DNA of 64,000 nt from Allium sativum. Lineage: Eukaryota; Streptophyta; Magnoliopsida; Asparagales; Amaryllidaceae. Below, piece after piece: positions 1-14,000 of this stretch; positions within the stretch are counted from its first letter, which is position 1, and every line of letters begins with the position of its first letter. The position numbers were made by a program, and so were the translations under genes. Where the stretch lies: NCBI GenBank assembly GCA_030737875.1, contig CM060922.1, forward strand, positions 228,946,335 through 229,010,334. The letters run 5' to 3'. Under the pieces are notes generated by a model. The model saw only the letters and a program-made list of their open reading frames with translations. It searched no databases and was not told the DNA's origin.

Positions 1-1331
1 ATTAATTATCTCGTTAAGCCATGAATTTCATTATATATAATTTATAAGAATAAATTATTTTTAAAATACTCGACATAGTCGAATGCTAATTATAAATCCT
101 ATTTTCATTTCGAACATCGAAATCATTTCATCGGTTTCCTTCAAACGATTTTTCCCATTTCCCTTTTTAAATTCATTTTTGAATTTATAAATCCAAATTA
201 TTTAATAATAATTTCATCTCTTTTTAAAACCTCAAATTCCTTTCCAATATATTCGAATATATTTTACGGTATTTAAATACCAATTATTTCAAGTCAATCT
301 TATGCAAACACCCCAATCACACAATAATCAACACCAGATTATTTGTCACATCAAATAATGCAATATATGAAAAACAACAATAAATTGTTGAGGAATCCAG
401 TTAGATCCCTCCAACCTATCTCACTGCATCCACAGATGTTAATCAACATTTATTTCATATTATTATGAAATAAATAATAAATATAATCCATATTTAACTA
501 ACGATTTGTATAAATAACTATACGTATTATTTTAACCAATTTATTAGCAAATCATCCAAACAACCATCACACACAGCATTCAATCATTTTTATCAATATT
601 AAATAACGTTTATAAAATTATAAAACAGAACAGAGTTAGTGAGATTACTCACTTTTGTGCGTTAACCGTTAAATAACGATTTGTGTTAGGTTATTATACC
701 CGACGTTCAATTTTGCCATAAATTCAACGTGCTTCAAATTGTTTCAAATCGACTTCATAGCATCGCCAGCTTCCGTACGTGTGACTCCAAAGTGACGGAC
801 CGTTCGTCAGACCATTTAATATACTGTTGCCTTTCATTAACCCCAACTTCACATCATCGCACTACAGTTCCTTGTGTGTTTCAAGTGTAAAGTGCTCGCC
901 AATAATTTAACACACCCCAAGCTTCCATACACATATTTGAACTGTCGTTCCCCTTTCATGGCCCCGTCATTGACTCCAGAAAAGATGCCCGCAAGCCTTT
1001 CTTTAAATCTGGGCTTCAATCACTTCGGCCTGCGTACAACACATTCAACCCCATCGGTACACCAATTAGCTGAATCTTCCATTTTGCTCACCATACACAT
1101 AATCATATTATTAATTCCATGCTTAAAGCGTAAACTGTTACAAATACCATCATACCCTTTTTTACTTCAGTTCCGCACCCCCTACACGCATGTGTACATC
1201 CCACCATTTTAAAACAAAGCTACACGCCCTGCATACACCCTTAACTCCTCAACTCTCCAGACCGCAAGCAAGCACGCCTACACCCTTCACCAATACTTGA
1301 CTTCAGTGAAACAATTTCATGCGTGACCTTT
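1..1331 (-). repeat. Element C 3' LTR, part 1 (left side truncated by window)
   Basis: Matches 13196-14520 almost base for base with scattered substitutions, including the same AT-rich stretches and the same 3' segment around 860-1320. It ends at the target CCTTT (1327-1331), where solo LTR D is inserted. About 2.1 kb of this LTR must lie left of the window, judging from the right copy. Small open frames here, such as 874-1212, recur only partly in the other copy and are not genes. Confidence 0.85.
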
Positions 1332-4300
1332 TGTGACGACCTGAAATCCCCCTTACGGGAAATCGCGGATTGTACTGAGAACAAGACGAATCAGAACGCA
1401 AACAGAAGAACATTTCAATGCTTATTACAACAATTCTATCAGAATACAAGAATACATAAAGTATGAATAAATATTACATAGAAAATATCAGAGATTTAAA
1501 TTACATTTAAATACATCGTAGCGGAAAATCAATACAGAGCACAACTGAAAACAGATACATGGATACAGAGCTTTTCGAATACCGCTTCAGCTGTAAATAC
1601 AGATCCTGTGAATATAAATCTGCAAAACCAAAACTACTACCTGCCCGTGTCGAAAATAAGGGAACCCAGAGTTTAGGTTAAAACAATAAACTCCAGATCA
1701 GTCATGTGAATAGTGTGAGAACTAAAACAGTTATTAATCTTTATTTTAAAGTTAGGTAAATCAAGGGACCACGCTGTATAATACGGAACGGGTTTCCTCC
1801 CAAGAATACCAGTGCATGAAACAACAGCGCAATGCTAAATAAAGAACAATGAAGCTATTATAAGACCCAGGTCCCATCACACAATGCAACGCAAGACGGA
1901 GGATAGGGTTTTTACCTTATAATAGCCAAGAATGCTTGGTATGTGAAATTTCATGTTTTATTATTACTATAAGTGTATAGTGTCAAAACAATTTCAATCA
2001 TAAGTATCAATCATACACGGCATAAGTGCCCCATACCACTATGTCGCCATACTAGGCTCTACAATCAAAAACCACAAAGTCACGTATTGGAAGTTGGGTT
2101 TCCATCTGTGAACCGAGGAAAGGGATCCTCCTCTACCGAATTCGAGAGCCTCTAGCCCGCCTCTCAGGCAAGTACTCAGTCAAGCCTTTGGATCGTCAGG
2201 GTCGGTCTACCGATGTGGATTAAAATGCCTGAACACTGCGTTTCCTCGCCCTTTGGGGTGTAAATGAGTCCAATGACTCCATCGGCTCCACATAGTCACC
2301 GATATATCCAAGGCACCTCGCAATCCAACAACCACATAAGTCAAACTCATCAGGGCGTGTAAAACCACTGACGCCACTTCTAGCTAGAAAGAAACGCATG
2401 TCCTTCATGAGGTCCTTCTCCCGTTTCTGGTTCACAACCAGGGTGTGAGGCTCACGAATCAACGCTACACAAAGCTATGCCACACAGGTCGTGCTTTGAT
2501 CATCAACCACAAGACTTTGCTTTTCAACACAAGCCTTGATCATTTGCCACTTAGGCATGCCACACAGGCAATTCACTCCATGCGATTGTTATCCATCAAT
2601 ATATAACCTCTGAGCTCGTACGTCTCAGAGAAGGGCGTTAAGCAAGAGAATAAATTCTCCGCCGCCAAACAGATATATATTTAATAGAAATCAATCACAC
2701 AGAATAAAATCCAATGTCAGACACACAGTCCATTTACAAGTTCGTTCTGGGTCTGAACGAAACCGGAGGCACCTTGTACCTCGCATATCCATCGATCTCC
2801 AAATACGTCTGGACGATCACCAACTGATTCCCTCCTCTTGGGTGTACGGCCCAATCAAGATCATCAGTAATTATCCAGACGAGGTGAAGACCTCCGGTCT
2901 TCGACCACCGCCTTCATCTTTGACACATCGTCGATTCAGTTATTCAGAATGGGATAACCTCGGTCTTTCCGAATAACTCGCGTATATAATAAACAAGTGT
3001 TACACAAACACAACATACGCCTCATTCCAATTCAGAATATTGTTTTATTCAAATATTCTTATACTTTGGGAAAGGTTCCCATTAATTTTATCAAAGATAA
3101 ATTCTTTAAATTTATTCTTTATTCTGATTTTGAATATCAATTCAAATTAGTCAACATTAGCGAACCACACCGAAGTAATCACTTGTTTTATTTTCCAATC
3201 CCAACCTATTCATCCCATGAAATAAAACTGGTCATAATTCATATCTAACACCACGGTGTTATCGGTAAATTCAACTACCATTTCACGTTTAAATCTAATT
3301 AAAGATTTAACTATCGCCTGGAGCAAAACTGGTGATACTCCATTCTCGATCATTTCAATCTAATTAAAGATTCATTAAAACTCCACTTGGTTTTAATCTT
3401 CCCAAAAATCACTATCAATGATTATTTAACTTAGGAAATCATATCCTGTCTTTAACTGGGTTAAAGAACCAATGTCATTTAAAACATGGTTCACGATAAA
3501 CCCAAAATCTCATTTGATATTAAATACAAGGCTCTGAATAGAAAATATGTCGGCTTATATTCAATATCAAATTCTACGACCAACAAATATCGTATTGGAA
3601 ATAACGATATTAATATATCTTTCAAATTTCCATAACAATATCTGTATAATCACGAAATCCAACATCGAAATATTCCAAAGACAATTTCGATCCACATCCA
3701 TTCCAATTCAATTACTGGAAATTCTGGTTATTTTCAAAACCATTTCAAATCCAATTTATTTATTTCAAAAATAAATGGATTGTAATTCTAGTTCAAACTA
3801 GTTCATTTCGATAAAAATCTATTTTTATCTTTTCAAATATGGAATTTTTCTTCCCAATCCTTTCCAAATCATTTATTATGATTTTACACAAATTATTACT
3901 ATTTTTAATAATTTTATCAAGGTCTGTGCAGTCGATTTCCATCAACAGTCATCGAACTACACTTACAGCGACCTTTTCCAAATTTGATTTGGACATAATT
4001 CCAAATCCAACTGTTAGATTTCAAATCTCTAATATTCGTTAGAAAGCCCTTTTTGATACGAACTGAAGGTTCCGGTTTTAGGAGAATCCGAAGTTCGGAT
4101 CTCCCGTAATATCCATTCGAAGTCAATGGTCGAAATTCGCGAACTGCCGCGGCCCGGCGCGTTCTATTCAGGCCATTCTATATATATAATACATATTATA
4201 TATATTTCATCGATTTCCTTTTAAAAAGTATTTTATAAATCGTTTTAAATTCGTTTTCGAAACGATTTCAACTTCATATTCAATTTCTAATCAAAATTGA

Positions 4301-4479
4301 ATATTCCACATCATCGATATACAAATGATAATGTTTTCAAAACGTTATATTTTGAAATTACTTCCTTTTCTGTATTCATTTTAAAAACGAATATAATCGA
4401 TATAAATATCGTTCGCGTCAAAATGGCGCATATCTAACCAGCACTGCTTTATATATTTCAATAACTTCGTTATTCTATT

Positions 4480-4706
4480 CAACAAATGAATATTTTTTTC
4501 AACACATGAATATATATTTTTATTCCACACATGAATATATATTTTATTCAACACATGAATATTTATTCTACTCAACACATGAATTTATATTTTTATTCGA
4601 CACATGAATATTTTATTCTATTCAACACATGAATTTATATTCTATTCAACACATGAATTTTCTTTCTATTCAACACATGAATTTTTATTCCATTCAACAC
4701 ATGAAT
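4480..4706. repeat. About ten 23-27 bp tandem repeats in D
   Basis: Repeating unit built on AACACATGAAT followed by an A/T-rich spacer ending TATTC. The core is well conserved while spacer length varies. It sits in AT-rich LTR sequence and codes for nothing I recognise. Confidence 0.85.
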
Positions 4707-5455
4707 CTTCCTTTATAATATTCCTCATTTTCCAAATTGGAATGAGGCCCAATCAATTACCATATAATGTTAATTATATGGATTCCCTACAACACATGTA
4801 TATAATAGCAACGATAAATCATCAACTATCATCCAGAGTGCACCACACAACTGCATAAGCATTAAATATAAATAATTAACGCTTACACAGTCTGTCAACC
4901 CATCGATTGACATACAACTAAACAATCGGGATTAGTGTAAGTCAAATATCATCCCATTACCCGTGTGGGGTTTCAGATCAACAAACATAGATTTTTATTT
5001 GTGCAATTGGGCGATGTGTAAAATTTATCGTCCCAATCAATATCAGTCAAATGGGTGTACATAAACAAATCGTCCGATTTGTTTAAAAATATTTATTATA
5101 TATACACGTTAAAAATTATATTTTTAACTATAAAATATTTATTTTCATTCCGCATCGCACAATCACTTTTCACAATACATCAATCAAACAAACAAGTCGT
5201 CCATGGTCTGTGGACGACGGGTGTCGGGTGCTGCTAAGCACCGTCTGCATCCTATTATATATTTCAAACTAGAAATTAAAATAAAAGTGAGGAGTTCTCA
5301 ACTTGGGGCTCCACTCCGTCATTCTTTCTGAACTGTTTGGATTTGTTCGAAATTCCAACGCATCTTTTTCACGCTGTTCATATATAAATAAAAGTCACAT
5401 TTTTAGTTCGCTCTTATATATATAGAAATCGAATTTCTATTTCAAATCTATACAT

Positions 5456-5722
5456 GTAAAAAAAATCGAATTTTTATCGCTACTTCACATATATAAAAAT
5501 CGATTTTTTATCGCTACTTCACATATATAAAAATCGAATTTTTAACGCTACCTCATATTTATAAAAATCGAATTTTTATCGCTACTTCATATATATAAAA
5601 ATCGAATTTTTATCGCTACTTCACATATATAAAAATCGAATTTTTATCGCTACTTCACATATATAAAAATGGAATTTTTATCGCTACTTCATATATATAA
5701 AAATCGAATTTTTATCCAAAAA
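5456..5722. repeat. About eight 32 bp tandem repeats in D, each self-complementary
   Basis: Unit contains TATAAAAATCGAATTTTTAT followed by CGCTACTTCA. AAAAAT and ATTTTT flank a central CG, so each unit can fold on itself. Degenerate units (ATAAAAATC with variable spacers) continue to about 5960. Confidence 0.85.
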
Positions 5723-6099
5723 TCATTTCTATGAAAATCATATCTTTACTTCGCTCTACACACTATAAAAATAACATTTTTGCTCATATCCTGTTCATAT
5801 AAAAATCAGCTCTTTTCTATGATAAAAATCATTTCTTTCCTATGCATGAAAATCAATTCTTTTACATCATAAAAATATAATCTTTATTTAGCCAAAAATC
5901 TAATCTTTGCATAAATAAAAATCGTTCCTTTTCATAAACAAAAATCGAGTCTTTTTGATAACTCTTCATGTATAAAAATCCCATGACATATATATAAGAA
6001 AACTGATTTAAAAACAATGTATTTACTTAAAAAAAACTGAAAATAAACTATTGTTAATTTATATAAATAGAAATTATTAAAAACTAACAGTATTTTATC

Positions 6100-6530
6100 G
6101 AAGAAGGGGGTGGGGTTTGCTGCGCCTAACAGCCAGAGGAGAAGCTTGGCTCATAGGCGGTTGTGGGGGATCCCAACTTCTGGTGGCGACGGATCTACAG
6201 GCGGATTGGGGGCTGAAGTCGAGGTGACTGACGCGATAGGGTCTCGCGAGTTCTGATTCGCAACTAGGGGAAGGCCAGGGTGCGCGGAGGAGGTCGTGGG
6301 GGTGTCGGAGGCCTGGCGACGGCCGAATTTGGCTGTGGAGCTCGGGGTAGGTGTGGTTTCAATCGGAGATGGAGGGGGAAGAGAGAGAGGGAGGAACGCG
6401 ACAGAGGGGGGTGTTGGAGACGGCGACAGCGCCGTTGGAGGAAGCGTGGCGGTGGTGGAGGGCGGGCGAGATCTGAGCGTCCTCCTTTTTTTTCTTTAGT
6501 TTTTTTTTTAAAACGAACGGGGAGGGGGTG
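6100..6530. other. GC-rich island inside the AT-rich LTR D
   Basis: An abrupt G-rich block on the plus strand (C-rich on the minus strand) inside an otherwise AT-rich LTR, ending at a T-run near 6485-6510. The overlapping open frames of 67-125 residues on both strands are Arg/Gly- or Pro-rich and reflect base composition rather than a protein. Read on the minus strand it resembles the pyrimidine-rich leader of a plant gene, so capture of host DNA is possible. It could equally be the promoter-proximal part of this LTR family. Confidence 0.5.
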
Positions 6531-7454
6531 AATGTAAATAGAGGGAGAGAGGATATTATTATATATACATATATTATTTTTAATTTCAAAAAGTAACTTT
6601 TTATTTTGACCTCCAAAAGAGACCCACCGACTGTCATCCATAACTAATTAACCACATTCCGAACACAATGGGATATGTATCGTAAGCCAGTTTGGCTGTT
6701 CGATCAGTTTCCATCAAAATCAAAATATAAATCTATATATTAAATTTGAACGCACATTTCAATTTACCGGGACCACATACGGACTTTAAAAATTACTGAA
6801 AAATATTTTCTAGCTTCGTATTGGCGATACGGTCCTAACGAAACTAATTTCGTCAAATTCTGAGACCGTTTGAAAAATGGCCATTTTCTGATCGATCAAA
6901 ATTGATAGAAAAAGTCAAAACACATTTTCCTTTGTCACGTTCACATATTGATTCAAAAAATTATGAATTTTGAAACCAAGCAATAACTTGACATCACGGA
7001 TCCAACAAAAGTGGTTTCGTCGAAAACCGAGGTTGTTTGCAAAATTTCCACTTTTAAGGGCCAAAATTCCCATAGCGACTATTCTGAATTTTCAACTGGG
7101 CATAACTTTTTATCCCCGCTATGAAATTTTAATTTTTCGAATTCGTTGTATATATATTTTAAATAGATTCTAATATTTTTGGTTTCGCTAAAATTCGGTT
7201 TATTTTGAATCCTGTATATTCATTTGAACTTTGAAATCGGATTTTCAAAGTACCGCGCCATTTTCAATTCCTTTTATAATTAAAATAAAATATTTATATT
7301 CTACCGACGATTCAAATAAATATATATGTCCTAATTCTATTCAAAATAAATTTCTCGTCGTTATTATTTAAAATAATTCATTTTAAATATTCAAAATTCA
7401 CTAAAATTGCCAAAATTAAAATTTTAAATTGGCTCAGATTTCCGGGTTATTACA

Positions 7455-9557
7455 CCTTTTGTCCTCCAACCTTGGCATTTCAACACCACATGCCATATGC
7501 CATACGCCACCTGCTACTGTAAACATGTTTGCTCCAGTGATGGACTTCCCAACGTTGCTCTACACGCACCACTCCTCCTTATTCCTAACTCACATGCTCG
7601 GTACAGTTTCCGAAAGCATCAAAACTCCGCACTACATCCACCTCGCGGACTTCTCTCTCCATCACACACCTCACTGCCATTTCCATCACCTTATCCTCCT
7701 TTTTTAAATGTATGGTTCTTACATGCCCTTAAACTTCATGAAAATCCGCTGCTCCATTCTAGTGCAAGACCACGAACCATACCCCATGCACTTTTACACA
7801 CCACGTCTTCATATATGACCATGCAACAATGTAAACCGAAACCTCCCTCATGAACACGTTCGAGAGCAGCTCCCTCACGTCTCTAGAGTCCAGACCTTCC
7901 TCATGTGTCCAGCCGATTTTAATTTATTTTATTATTTATTAAAGTATTTCATTCCGAAGTCATTAGAGAGTTTCGATTTCACATTCAGTGCAGGAGAAGA
8001 AAATGAAACTAAGGTCGGTTTGTGTATATTTATGGACGAACAATCCTTAACAGCCAAGTATTAGGTGAGGCGTGGGCCATAGGGTAGGTGTTGAAAGACG
8101 TTGACAACTCATGCTTGTACCGCAATGGGAAGAAAATGCTACTTAGCTGCAAAGAAATGCATATATAATATATACCAGGATATCTTACTAGCTAAGGAAA
8201 AGAAAATGTACCCAATATACTAACATACCCTTATGCTTAAACGCTAAGTAATCGTACTAGTTAGCTGTCTTGATGTATGTCGATTTGACTGAATAAATAT
8301 ACATAAAATAAAATCCAACATTTTCTTCTTAGCTAAGTAGTCTGTGCAGGTAGATGTGTAGTGTGTACATTTAGGGTAAGGGAAACTTAATGGTGAAGGC
8401 ATGGTCTGCTTGTCCCTTAATATCATCTATGTGATGGGTACGTGCGAATAGGGTATGGGAAGGGAACAAATTTCTATATAAATACTTTAGAATGGTAGGT
8501 GGGTTTACTTACGTGCCTTAATGCTTAAACCCTTCTTTGGTTATATAGTAAATTGCATATGAACGTGCTGTTTCATTTCCTAGTTCCCACGGCTCAAACA
8601 GGTATGCCATCCAATGGATGACCTTACCAAAAGTAGGAAGAATACTTTTTATTTGTTGCTTTGGTTTGTTTGAATTTGAACAATTTAGTTATGTGCAGAG
8701 AACGATAGGTCTTCCCTGCTTCACACTTTGAATTAGTATTTAGGTGTGTATGTATATATTTGTTAATGTTTATCAGTGCAGTCTAGAAAGAGTTACATTT
8801 ATTTATCGACTGTTACGAAAAAAATAAAATTACCGTCGTATCCAACGAGGTGTCACGATCCCAAAAATATAATAATATCGGTAGGTCAACTTATTTTGTG
8901 AAACCCCAAAATGCTGATATAGGGTGTAAAACACTCCAAATAAAAAGTTGCTTATTTTCCAAGTTAAAAATTACAGAAAAATTATACAAATTAAATTATA
9001 ACTATGTCTCAAAGAACCTGTCTAAATTCGAAGCCAATATTTAATTAAAATTAAATATATCGTTATGGTTTATAAACTATTCCATAGCGACTATTTGAAA
9101 ATTTGATTTGGACATAACTTATAATCTATATATGAAATCTCCATTTTTCTCTCCCATTAGAAAAATATCATTCAACAGATTCAAACGTTTCTTGTTTCGA
9201 AGAAATCCGACTAATAACGGATCCTATACACTCAGTTGAAGTTCAAAACTCAATATTACAAACTACCGCGGCGTTTCGAGCTCGATTATAATTTATATTG
9301 TAATTAATATGTTCAACTGTCGTTTAAATAATATATTCGTTATTCTGCTCGAATATAAACTAAAATAAATATCGTATATTATCCAATTTAAACAAAATTG
9401 CCATTTCTACTATTTTGGAAATAAATATATCATCCCATTATTTATATTAATTAAATATTAAGAATATTTAAATTCAAACCATTTTAAATTATCAAACACC
9501 ATATTAAAATAATTAAATTAATTAATTATTAAATCATGAAAATTCTGGGATGTTACA
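7455..9557 (-). repeat. Element C 3' LTR, part 2
   Basis: Resumes with the CCTTT duplication and matches 35315-37407 throughout, including the stretches near 7480-7850, 8200-8560 and 8840-9557. It ends GGGATGTTACA at 9557, immediately followed by the complement of the polypurine tract. No gene is supported: open frames here (7429-7853, 8850-9044) differ between the two LTR copies. Confidence 0.85.
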
Positions 9558-9590
9558 TTCCTTCCCCTTAAAAGAATTTTGTCCTCGAAA
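9558..9590 (-). promoter_or_regulatory. Polypurine tract of C
   Basis: On the minus strand it reads AAGGGGAAGGAA directly before the LTR start TGTAACATCCC, preceded by GAGGACAAAATTC. This primes plus-strand DNA synthesis. It fixes the element's orientation. Confidence 0.85.
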
Positions 9591-11065
9591 TTGCTAAAGT
9601 AAGAAAAATGCTACGGACCATATTATAGCCAGGTTAAAAAATCATTTATTTCGCTTCTTAACTTCAGTTTCAAACGAATCAATTAAATTTAAATTAAAAT
9701 ATTAATTTATTTCCATTAACGCAAAACTTCAAAAATTCTGAAAATTTTCCAACATCTTAAATTTTCGAAAAAATTTGCTAGCGTCTCCTTTGCACGGCTC
9801 AATTGGTACAACTACAACTCGCCATTATAGGCCTTCTCCAATCTAAAAGAAAATAAAACAGCCGGGCGGCTTACCATATAGGCTCATAGAAATCTCGTAC
9901 TCAAATATAAATTTGTACCTTTTTGTCGGGCATTCAACTCTATCATTTGTTATCACTTCAGCATATACAAATCCATTTTCAATTGATCTCCAATCAATTT
10001 ATCCTCAAATCCAATCCTTCGCTTATACCCAAGCTAAATCCATTTCAAACTCCAGTTCCAATTTCAATCCAAATCCTGACTCCATAATGCAATTCCATTC
10101 CAGATTTTTTATTATAATCCAATTCAATTTTATTTAACTTAGTTTAAGTTAAATTCTAGTTTATTTATTCACCTTTTTCCCAGTTCAATCTATTTAATTT
10201 CATAAGTAAAATTTAATTTTCAAAATTCAAATTCCTGAGTTTTATTTCAAATCACTTTGAAATCATATATATTTACATATAATAATAGCAATTTAAAACA
10301 CTTGAATTTCTAAACAACTTATGCCCTTAAAATAATTCAAAACAACATCTTTGGTAGTAATCCGTCACTTAGAAACTCGAAAATGAATACTGATGATGTC
10401 GCAACCCATCATCGGTGTTATTTTCTAGTGTCCGAAATGAGTTCAATACTATATTACCCTTCAAAACAATTCTTAAATACTTCCTTTAAAAATCGCTTCA
10501 AAATATTCTTTAAAACGTTTGGAAAATATTTCCAAATTTACCCAGGATCCTAAAATTTCCTTACAGTCAATTCAAAATTCAATTTCAAACACCTTTTCAA
10601 CTTTCTAGAGTTCTCATTCCAAATTTGTTTTAAATTCAGATTTAACTCTCCTGAATTCATATGCCACTCTTATACGAATTCTGATTGGTTATTTATAGCC
10701 ATTTCAATTATAATCTTAGTCGGTTATAATCTACACATGCAATATATATATTATAATAATTTCAATATATATATATATCAAATTATATTTTGGGTAAAAT
10801 TATTTCGTTTACCCTCCTCTAAAAAAACACACCGTGTTGGTTTATCGTATTCAAGCGTTTAGAAACCCCTATCGATTTCGTGGTGCCCCACCATCGACCA
10901 GATTTTATAAGTCACTCAATCAATAAATCCCCACATTATAAAACTATTTTATATCAAATAGCAAGTACGCGCTCATAATATACACTTAAACTCAATTTAG
11001 GGTATTTCTAACCCCATCTCTATTGAGTTACGCGACAGAGCCAAGGTAATCACTTAACCTTAAGA

Positions 11066-11075
11066 TCTGATACCA
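11066..11075 (-). promoter_or_regulatory. Primer binding site of C (initiator-Met tRNA type)
   Basis: The minus strand reads TGGTATCAGA one base after the LTR end GGGTCATTACA. The match to the Met-tRNA 3' end stops after about ten bases (then TCTTAAG), shorter than in A, B and F. Confidence 0.8.
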
Positions 11076-11076
11076 C

Positions 11077-14000
11077 TGTAATGACCCAAGGATTTTCGAC
11101 CCTAAAAATCCACACAATACGCCATGTCGACTATTCAAGCATCGCAAATGCTGGACCAATAATAGAAAGAATTTAAAGGGTGAGAAATAGACAGAAAGAA
11201 TATTAGAATAGAAGAAGAAGAAGAAGAAGACACAACTGAACAGAATCAGAGTAAACACGTATCTCACAGTGGAACGAACAAATATATTATATAACAATTT
11301 TTGAAATACAAAACTATAACTGTATATACATACCAGTATAACACAATACGTCACAACGGAAATAAACTCTATATATAACTAACTCTGAAGCCTCCTGCTC
11401 TAAGTTCCTCCAAGTATCTATAAATCCCGACTACTTGATGCCCGTACAAATTTGGGCACCCAAGAGTTTAGGGAAAACAAAATAAACTCTAGGTCAGTCA
11501 TGTGACTGGTGTGAGTAAACTCAAATCATTTTGGTTTAACTTTTCAAAAATCCTTTTCAAAAGAATGGAAAATCGCAAGACCAATCCACACATAAACAAG
11601 GAGGGTTTTTACCTTACGATGGCCCAAAACATTTCTTAAAATCAATACTTATCTGATATTATAATAATGTCTAAATCAAGTAAATGACAATCTAGCAGAA
11701 ACGTTTTCATCTTACGATCTACGTATATAATATACAATCAAACACCGCGGGCTCTTATTGGGTAGTGGATTTCCAACTATGATAAGGTATGGAACCACCT
11801 TTCGATCAGTTTACACTAGAAGCGACAAACTGGAGTTCAACAAGAACATCTTGTAACTCGGCCACACATGACCGGCCATTCATTTCGCTTGAATGTTCCG
11901 AATATATTGTCACCTTACGGTTGGTATACCAACATAACCGTTCCCGGGAGATATAGAATTGAAAGAAATAACAAATATGAATATTCTCTAGATGGTGACA
12001 ATATACCCTAATTGGGTGCGACTCACTTAGCCATGTTGCCTGCCCGATTTTTGTCATTTCCCGATTGATGAGGCTTGAGGTCATAATGTATCTTTTAACA
12101 GATCACTCCTTTATTTACTTTGAATGCCACATCGACATACCTGTCAAATCACAAATTGATATCGCCAAAAATACCACGGATATAAGCTAAAAGAAACAAA
12201 TTCCTCCCCCACCAACGTAAATACGTTTGAAATGATTAACTTACGCGATCTACCAGATATACTCTGTCAGACATTCGTCCATTAAAATTGTCCTAAGACT
12301 GGACAACCCGAAGGATTTATTCTGTAAATCCATCTTAGGTAATTTCTACCTAGGATCGCCAGAATAACCCTTGTACAAACTCCGTCTTCAATTGTCTTCA
12401 ATCTATTTGATTCGAAATGATAATGCACATATGGAGTGGCTTTTAGATAATAAACTTAATCCCGGTCTCTCCGTATTAACAATGAAAATGGCTAAAAACT
12501 TTGATAGTCTGTAATTTAACTATCTAAGAAAAACATGTGTACAAACAACGGTCATATTTCCAAATGGAAATCTTGCCGACCAATCATTATTTCATTTCCC
12601 AATTCCCCTTCAATATCTTTACCCAAATATTCCTCTAACTCATTTCGTTTTTTCCTGATTCTTTGAAAAACATTTCCTTTTATTTTAAACTATTTAATTT
12701 TGGTATCTCAGAAAATTTTCCTTATTTATATCGCAAAACATTTCCATCTCATTCATGCATCACTATCCTTCCACGTCCATCAGTCCCTGACCATAAATTT
12801 AGTAAGAGAACAATTTCCCAAGTATCAACCCCGAAGGTCGAAACCACCATCAGATCAATACCCAGAAAGTCGTTCAACTTAACTAGTCTCTAGTCAGTTT
12901 CTAATTTCCTCTATTCCTTTTTAAATATGCAAAATGTTTGTTTTTAAATCATTATTCACTTTAAACTTGAATATTTTTCTCCTGTAGAAATCTGGACTCA
13001 TTTTATTAAATCAAATCTTGACTTAAATAACAAATATCATTACAGTTTAAAATCCCACTTAACTTGTTATTTTATAAAGCTATACTTTGTATTTCATTTC
13101 ATAAACTCATTTTATAAATTATAACTAGGACGAGACCCGTGCTTCGCATACAGACTTTAAGTTATAACTTAAATCTTGATTTCAACCCAAAAATTAATTA
13201 TCTTGTTAAACCCTGAATTTCATTAGATATAATTTATAAGAATAAACTATTTTTAATATATTCGACATAGTCGAATGCTAATTATAAATCCTATTTTTAT
13301 TTCGAACATCAAAATCATTTCGTTGGTTTCCTTTCAAACGATTTTTCTGATTTCCCTTTTTAAATTCATTTCTGAATTTATAATTCCAATTTATTTAATA
13401 ATAATTTCAACTCTTTTTAATACCCCAAATTCCTTTCCAATATATTCGAATATATTTTACGGTATTTAGATACCAATTATTTCAGGTCAATGTTATGCAA
13501 ACACCCCAATCACACAATAATCAACGCCAGATTATTTGTCACATCACATAATGCAACATATGAAAAACAACAATAAATTGTTGAGGAATCCGGTTGGATC
13601 CCTCCAATCTATCTTCCTGCATCCACAGATGTTGATCAACATTTATTTCATATTAATATGAAATAAATAATAAATATAATCCATATTTATCTAACGATTT
13701 GTATAAATAACTATATGTATTATTTTAACCAATTTATTAGCAAATCATCCAAACAACCATCACTCACAGCATTCTATCATTTTTATCAATATTAAATAAC
13801 GTTTATAAAATTATAAAACTGAACAGAGTTAGTGAGGTTACTCACTTTTGCGCATAACGATTTGCGTCAGTCGATTATACCCGACGTTCAATTCTGCCAT
13901 AAATTCAACGTGCTTCAAATTGTTCCAAACCGACTTCATAGCGTCGCCAGCTTCCGTACGTGCGATTCCAAAGTGACGAACCGTTCGTCAGACTATTTAA

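Larger units (their letters stand above)
1332..7454 (-). mobile_element. Element D: 6.1 kb solo LTR
   Basis: Starts TGTGACGACC and ends GGGTTATTACA. It is flanked by the 5 bp duplication CCTTT (1327-1331 and 7455-7459), and the flanking C sequence resumes exactly after it; the uninterrupted form is seen at 14516-14541. I found no second LTR copy, primer site or polypurine tract inside, so it is most simply a solo LTR left by recombination. It shares short blocks with the C LTR: the region near 1670-1760 resembles 11450-11520, and the ends are alike. It is therefore probably a related family; minus orientation is inferred from that similarity. Tandem repeats and a GC-rich block inside are listed separately. 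Confidence 0.8.
9558..11076 (-). other. Element C internal region, no coding remains seen
   Basis: About 1.5 kb of AT-rich DNA between polypurine tract and primer site. On either strand I could not recognise gag, protease, reverse transcriptase, RNase H, integrase or chromodomain residues. The LTR-to-core ratio (5.5 kb to 1.5 kb) is that of a LARD-like element needing proteins from elsewhere. Confidence 0.7.

Noticed and set aside
874..1212. 112-residue open frame, also partly at 14046-14291
   Set aside because: Lies in duplicated C LTR, shortened by a different stop in the partner copy, with no recognisable protein features.
6264..6641. 125-residue Pro/Arg-rich minus-strand frame
   Set aside because: Falls in the GC-rich island, with competing frames on both strands; no domain or codon signal.
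1332..7454. D as a complete element with internal coding region
   Set aside because: No internal LTR copy, primer site, polypurine tract or pol residues; a solo LTR fits.
8470..8490. Plus-strand CTATATAAATAC as a TATA box of element C
   Set aside because: C reads on the minus strand and the other LTR copy lacks this TATA word, so I did not call it a promoter.
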